From assembly GCA_013397435.1 (NCBI GenBank), contig VZRG01002312.1, positions 45,088 through 109,087 on the forward strand: a DNA stretch of 64,000 nt, given 5' to 3'. The position numbers were made by a program, and so were the translations under genes. The stretch is from Erythrocercus mccallii. Its lineage: Eukaryota; Chordata; Aves; Passeriformes; Dicruridae. Below are positions 62,389 to 64,000 of the stretch, one piece after another. Under the pieces are notes generated by a model that was not told the origin of the DNA, searched no databases, and was given only the letters and a program-made list of their open reading frames with translations. Numbering within the stretch: position 1 is the stretch's first letter; every line of letters begins with the position of its first letter.

Positions 62389-64000
62389 AAATGGGACATG
62401 AAGGGCTTGAGATAATGACAGATTTAGCTGGAATCTGCCTTTTAGTACTGCTACTGACTTTGGTTTGGTAAGCAGTACAGTTGGCTCACCGTAAAGAAAG
62501 ATGTGTCCTATTAGACAGCTACAGTTGAAGGTCTGGATAAAGATGGAATACGAGAGAATTGCTCATTATCCAGCTTGACCTCATGCTATCACCTGTGTGA
62601 TTCCTGCATGCTTTTCTTTCTGGAAGACAAGGAGAAATCTGCTACAGTCTTTCTCTAGAAAAAGGGCAATAAGAAATGGAAATATAAATGTTGTGCCATA
62701 CACAGTCCTCTTTCTCTGGTTTAGTAAGTGCTCCACTCTTTCCCCACCTCACACATGAGAACCTCTGCTTTACACTGTGGTAATTGTGATGTCTTGAAGT
62801 CAAAACTGAAGCCTCCAGGCCTCAGATTTATGGAGTCTTGACCCATTAGTAATGAAAGTATGGGTGTTCATGAATCAGCATGGGGTTACTTGACTGTCCC
62901 CTCTGCTATTCCTACTTGTTTACTTTTTCCACAAAATGCTATTCATTTCTTAGGTCAAAGTAAGAATTGATTGTCTGCCATGTCTGATAGAGCCACATTC
63001 AGTGTGGAAATGTCTGGATATGTCTTACTCAACTGCTGTATATTTTGTGGGAATTTTATTCTTAGCTAACTCTGCTGCAGAGGAGCAGCAGAGCACTGGA
63101 CACTGCTGTTTGATGGGAGATGGCAGCTTCCAGCTCAGGAGTGATAAATTCCTTCTGTTCTTACAGTCATTGCAGCTTGGCTGTTCAAAACCTTCTGATG
63201 AAATCCACACCATGGGAAGCATGTTAGAAGAAAACTACTGCACTTATTTTGTCTCATCTCCCTCTTAAATCAGGCTTCCATTTTCTCTTGCTGCTAACCA
63301 TTGATTGGACTTCCCCACCAGAAAAGTAAAGCAGAGGCCCTCTCTAAGCCATTTGCATCTTTGTAGGCACTGGTGGCTGGGAAAAATGTCCTAGGATACA
63401 CTTACACCCCTAGATCCAAGATGTTCTCATGTGCTGGATGTCCTGGGCTTCTTTTTGGTAGGAAACTCAGTCATAAGATATCCTTCACTCCAAGAGAATT
63501 AATTCTCACCCCTCACCCTGCACCTCTTCCTGAGATCTAGCTGTGCTGTTTTGGCTGTAAAAAGGAAGCAGCTGAGTGGAAAAATTTTAGGCAAAGAACC
63601 CTTTGTGGATTTCTATTAAGTTTTTTAAAGTGAGGCTGTGATAATGATGTCTTCACTGCTGTAATGATACCTTCAGCTTTGTATGCTTGTAGATCTGCCT
63701 TTTTGGGGATTGCAAGTTGGATGGATAGCAGTGAACTCCTCAATAACTCTCCTTATAGTTCAGCTGGGGTGTTTGGAAGCTCAAGAATTTTTTCCTTCCC
63801 ATGAACCCAATGTGACTAACTAGGAAGGATGGGGCTCTGCACGAGAGCATTTCTGTATGTGTTAGTGTGGCCACAGAGCCACCACCTGAGACCAGGGGCC
63901 AGTGACCACACCAGTATCTGCTAAGAGACACCTCTGGTGCACAGACCTTTACAGGAGAAGCAGTTTTCCCAAAGCCATGCTGTCCTAGGTTAAAATATAA
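62389..64000. other. Intergenic, nothing recognised
   Basis: About 1.6 kb of unique-looking sequence to the window edge. No gene, transposon or RNA gene was recognised in it. Confidence 0.7.

Noticed and set aside
1..64000. CRISPR arrays, operons, tRNA or rRNA genes
   Set aside because: Nothing resembling them was seen. The window is vertebrate nuclear DNA, and the regular repeats are microsatellites or retrotransposon relics.

Overview
The window is vertebrate nuclear DNA, almost certainly from a bird. It is AT-rich and gene-sparse, it carries many fragments of CR1 non-LTR retrotransposons, and it has two LTRs that look like bird endogenous-retrovirus LTRs. There is no bacterial or viral gene organisation. 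The species cannot be determined from the sequence alone.

Region 1 (1-33,561, minus strand) is one complete coding gene, RAD23B, which encodes the UV-excision-repair and proteasome-shuttle protein. I could place all ten coding exons. Every intron is GT...AG and every junction keeps frame, giving a 400-residue product ordered UBL - Pro/Ala-rich linker - UBA1 - linker - XPC-binding (STI1) domain - UBA2. The 3' UTR runs to the left edge and appears to continue beyond it, because no polyadenylation signal is visible in the 1 kb present. Intron 1 is about 12.3 kb. The introns hold only decayed CR1 fragments, simple repeats and a striking 30-bp inverted repeat in intron 9.

Region 2 (about 33.27-33.77 kb) is a CpG-island promoter without an obvious TATA box. 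It has a palindromic NRF1-type site, a second NRF1-like site and an Sp1 GC box. A G-quadruplex motif lies just inside intron 1. Immediately upstream, two CR1 copies in the same orientation as the gene abut the island (33.83-34.97 kb).

Region 3 (about 35-64 kb) has no recognisable gene. It contains an oppositely oriented CR1 pair, one copy of which keeps a broken reverse-transcriptase region (40.9-42.84 kb), and a decayed CR1-like stretch (43.5-43.95 kb). It also contains a solo LTR of class-II/ERVK type with a perfect 6-bp target-site duplication (50,652-51,238), a CR1 tail (60.3-60.56 kb), an ERVL-type LTR (about 61.84-62.39 kb), several simple repeats, and AT-rich islands that could be conserved regulatory sequence. 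In human, RAD23B lies between ZNF462 and KLF4, so this flank is probably the intergenic side toward ZNF462. That placement is inferred from known synteny and is not visible here.

I found no convincing new biological system. The observations most worth checking are the intron-9 hairpin, the promoter-abutting CR1 pair, the intact solo LTR, the 800-bp-spaced direct repeat in intron 1 and the repeat-flanked homeodomain-type motif cluster at 56.3 kb.
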